Shown here: positions 63,198 through 64,000 of the stretch, in pieces
Numbering within the stretch: position 1 is the stretch's first letter
How the letters are laid out: each line of letters starts with the position of its first letter
Assembly (NCBI RefSeq): GCF_012927645.1
Contig: NZ_JABBMT010000008.1
Coordinates: 86,241-150,240 of the forward strand
From: Pseudoalteromonas arctica
GTDB lineage: Bacteria > Pseudomonadota > Gammaproteobacteria > Enterobacterales > Alteromonadaceae
Direction: 5' to 3'
Length of the DNA: 64,000 bases
The notes under the pieces: generated by a model
The model's database searches: none
The model's input: only the letters and a program-made list of their open reading frames with translations
What the model was told of the DNA's origin: nothing
Made by a program: the position numbers and the translations under genes

Positions 63198-63383
63198 TTA
63201 ACGCCAGCTATGACTATTTAATGAAACCATATGTGGCCATGATTGCGCCCAACAAATAAATTCAGTTTTGCCTTTTGGACGACTAATCAACAAGTCCTGT
63301 ATTAACATATGCTCTTTAAAACGCTCTAAATATTCAAGCTCTTCAACGCGTTCAATGCCTTCAGCAGCAATTGTTAAGTCATC
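63198..63383 (-). pseudogene. C-terminal remnant of an EAL-domain cyclic-di-GMP phosphodiesterase
   Basis: The minus strand encodes DDLTIAAEGIERVEELEYL, ERFKEHMLIQDLLISRPK and a short tail before a stop at 63198. AAEGIERVEELEYL matches the VAEGVETEEQL helix region near the end of EAL domains, followed by the usual QGYLFSKP-like strand. An in-frame stop at 63384 and the absence of the catalytic EAL and DDFG motifs show it is a fragment. Confidence 0.75.
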
Positions 63384-63431
63384 TTAAATGGCTATAATAA
63401 CGATATAATTTTTAAGCTTTAAAGTGACATC

Positions 63432-64000
63432 ATGCAAATACAGCTGACCCTCGCTGATCAACAATTTAGTTTAGTGCTCGCGGGATCACAAATTGTAAAA
63501 ATTTATCAGCAGCAACAGGCTATCGGATTTGATAACCCACGCGAAAACTATTTTGAATTTAAGCTAGATGATCAACTGATCGGTTTAGATACCAGTGCCG
63601 TGGTTGAGCAGAGTTTATTACTGCATATTAATAATCAATTTATACAACAGCTCATATTGCCATCAGTCGAAAAAACCAAACCCAAGCAAGGGTTGCTCGG
63701 GTTATTTGCGTTAGGCTTTAAGATTTTTAAAAGTGCCAAAGTCGTCAAAGTAGTATTAGCGGGTGCCTCAGTGGCAGGTTATGCTTGGTTATTTACCTTT
63801 GAGTTTGCGCTTATGTTAATTGCTTGCTTAGTGATCCATGAATACGGTCATGTTAGAGCCATGCAATATTTTGGCATTAAAACCAAGGGTATTTATTTAA
63901 TCCCATTTGTTGGCGGGCTTGCCGTGAGCGACGATAAAATTACTACTCGTTGGCAAGATGTGGTGATTTCTTTAATGGGACCCGCGTTTGGTCTAATCAC
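63432..64000 (+). CDS. M50 family site-2-type metalloprotease, N-terminal part (cut by window edge)
   Basis: An open frame of 189 codons from ATG 63432 runs off the right end. After a soluble N-terminal region of about 100 residues it has a hydrophobic segment (VVLAGASVAGYAWLFTFEFALMLIACLVIHEYGHVRAMQYFGI) with the zinc motif HEYGH, followed by GIYLIPFVGGLAV and SLMGPAFGLI. This is the pattern of intramembrane M50 proteases. The second metal-ligand motif lies outside the window. Confidence 0.82.
   Translation, partial: MQIQLTLADQQFSLVLAGSQIVKIYQQQQAIGFDNPRENYFEFKLDDQLIGLDTSAVVEQSLLLHINNQFIQQLILPSVEKTKPKQGLLGLFALGFKIFKSAKVVKVVLAGASVAGYAWLFTFEFALMLIACLVIHEYGHVRAMQYFGIKTKGIYLIPFVGGLAVSDDKITTRWQDVVISLMGPAFGLI

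Noticed and set aside
1..64000. CRISPR array, prophage, integron or insertion sequence
   Set aside because: I saw no regular spaced repeats, no integrase or transposase frames, no phage structural genes and no terminal inverted repeats.

Overview
The window reads as chromosomal DNA of a marine gammaproteobacterium of the order Alteromonadales, most likely Pseudoalteromonas or a close relative. This is inferred from recognised protein families, AT-rich base use, a subunit II of cytochrome oxidase fused to cytochrome c, two-box SOS control of lexA and the NorR/Hmp arrangement; no database search was possible. It is almost all housekeeping or niche-adaptation DNA. There is no prophage, integron, insertion sequence, CRISPR array or classical defence island.

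Layout. 1-204: start of a diguanylate-cyclase-like gene cut by the window edge. 547-3999: a DUF885 lipoprotein and a membrane-anchored FMN glutamate-synthase-like enzyme. 4051-11624: a nearly complete methionine salvage locus (mtnK, mtnA, mtnD, mtnC, mtnB, a methionine/glutamine transaminase and an omega-amidase), interrupted by a RelA/SpoT synthetase-type gene and a decayed GGCT/AIG2 gene; tandem MetJ-box-like 8-mers lie in both divergent promoter regions. 11666-16655: an ene-reductase/LysR pair, two tRNA-Ser genes, a lipid kinase and a scar where an EamA transporter and a MocR regulator have lost their 5' ends. 16739-27506: mixed small loci (YggN-like protein, YqhD-like aldehyde reductase, AzlCD, cytochrome b561 and c', TerB, FMN reductase, LysR regulators). 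27651-32098: a nitric-oxide detoxification unit with norR divergent from a sigma-54 promoter driving a small membrane protein, nnrS and hmp. 32153-37713: an S41 protease/lipoprotein pair, endonuclease I, a PepSY protein, a hotdog thioesterase and lexA. 38133-46313: a cytochrome c oxidase locus with its assembly factors (Cox11, SURF1, two SCO-like proteins, heme A and heme O synthases). 46451-55041: a complete chemosensory operon (STAS, CheY, CheA, CheW, soluble PAS receptor, CheR, CheD, CheB). 55047-64000: polysaccharide deacetylase, MATE transporter, TRIC channel, ComM, an orphan response regulator, an S9 peptidase, an EAL-domain remnant and the start of an M50 protease.

How the parts work together. 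The mtn genes recycle methylthioadenosine to methionine, with the transaminase and omega-amidase doing the last step using glutamine as amino donor. The NO unit senses NO through the NorR GAF iron site and answers with Hmp and NnrS. The oxidase locus encodes enzyme, copper insertion and heme A synthesis together. The chemosensory operon lacks cheZ and flagellar genes, so it may control something other than the main flagellar motor.

Gene decay is a visible theme: six degraded genes (AIG2, hexapeptide acetyltransferase, EamA, MocR, glutathione peroxidase, EAL) occur in 64 kb. The least explained items are the RelA/SpoT-type synthetase inside the methionine salvage locus, the 89-residue membrane protein between the sigma-54 promoter and nnrS, the SCO-like protein lacking the metal-binding histidine, and the DUF2909 gene running antisense into the oxidase subunit III gene. 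None of these is proven to be a new system.
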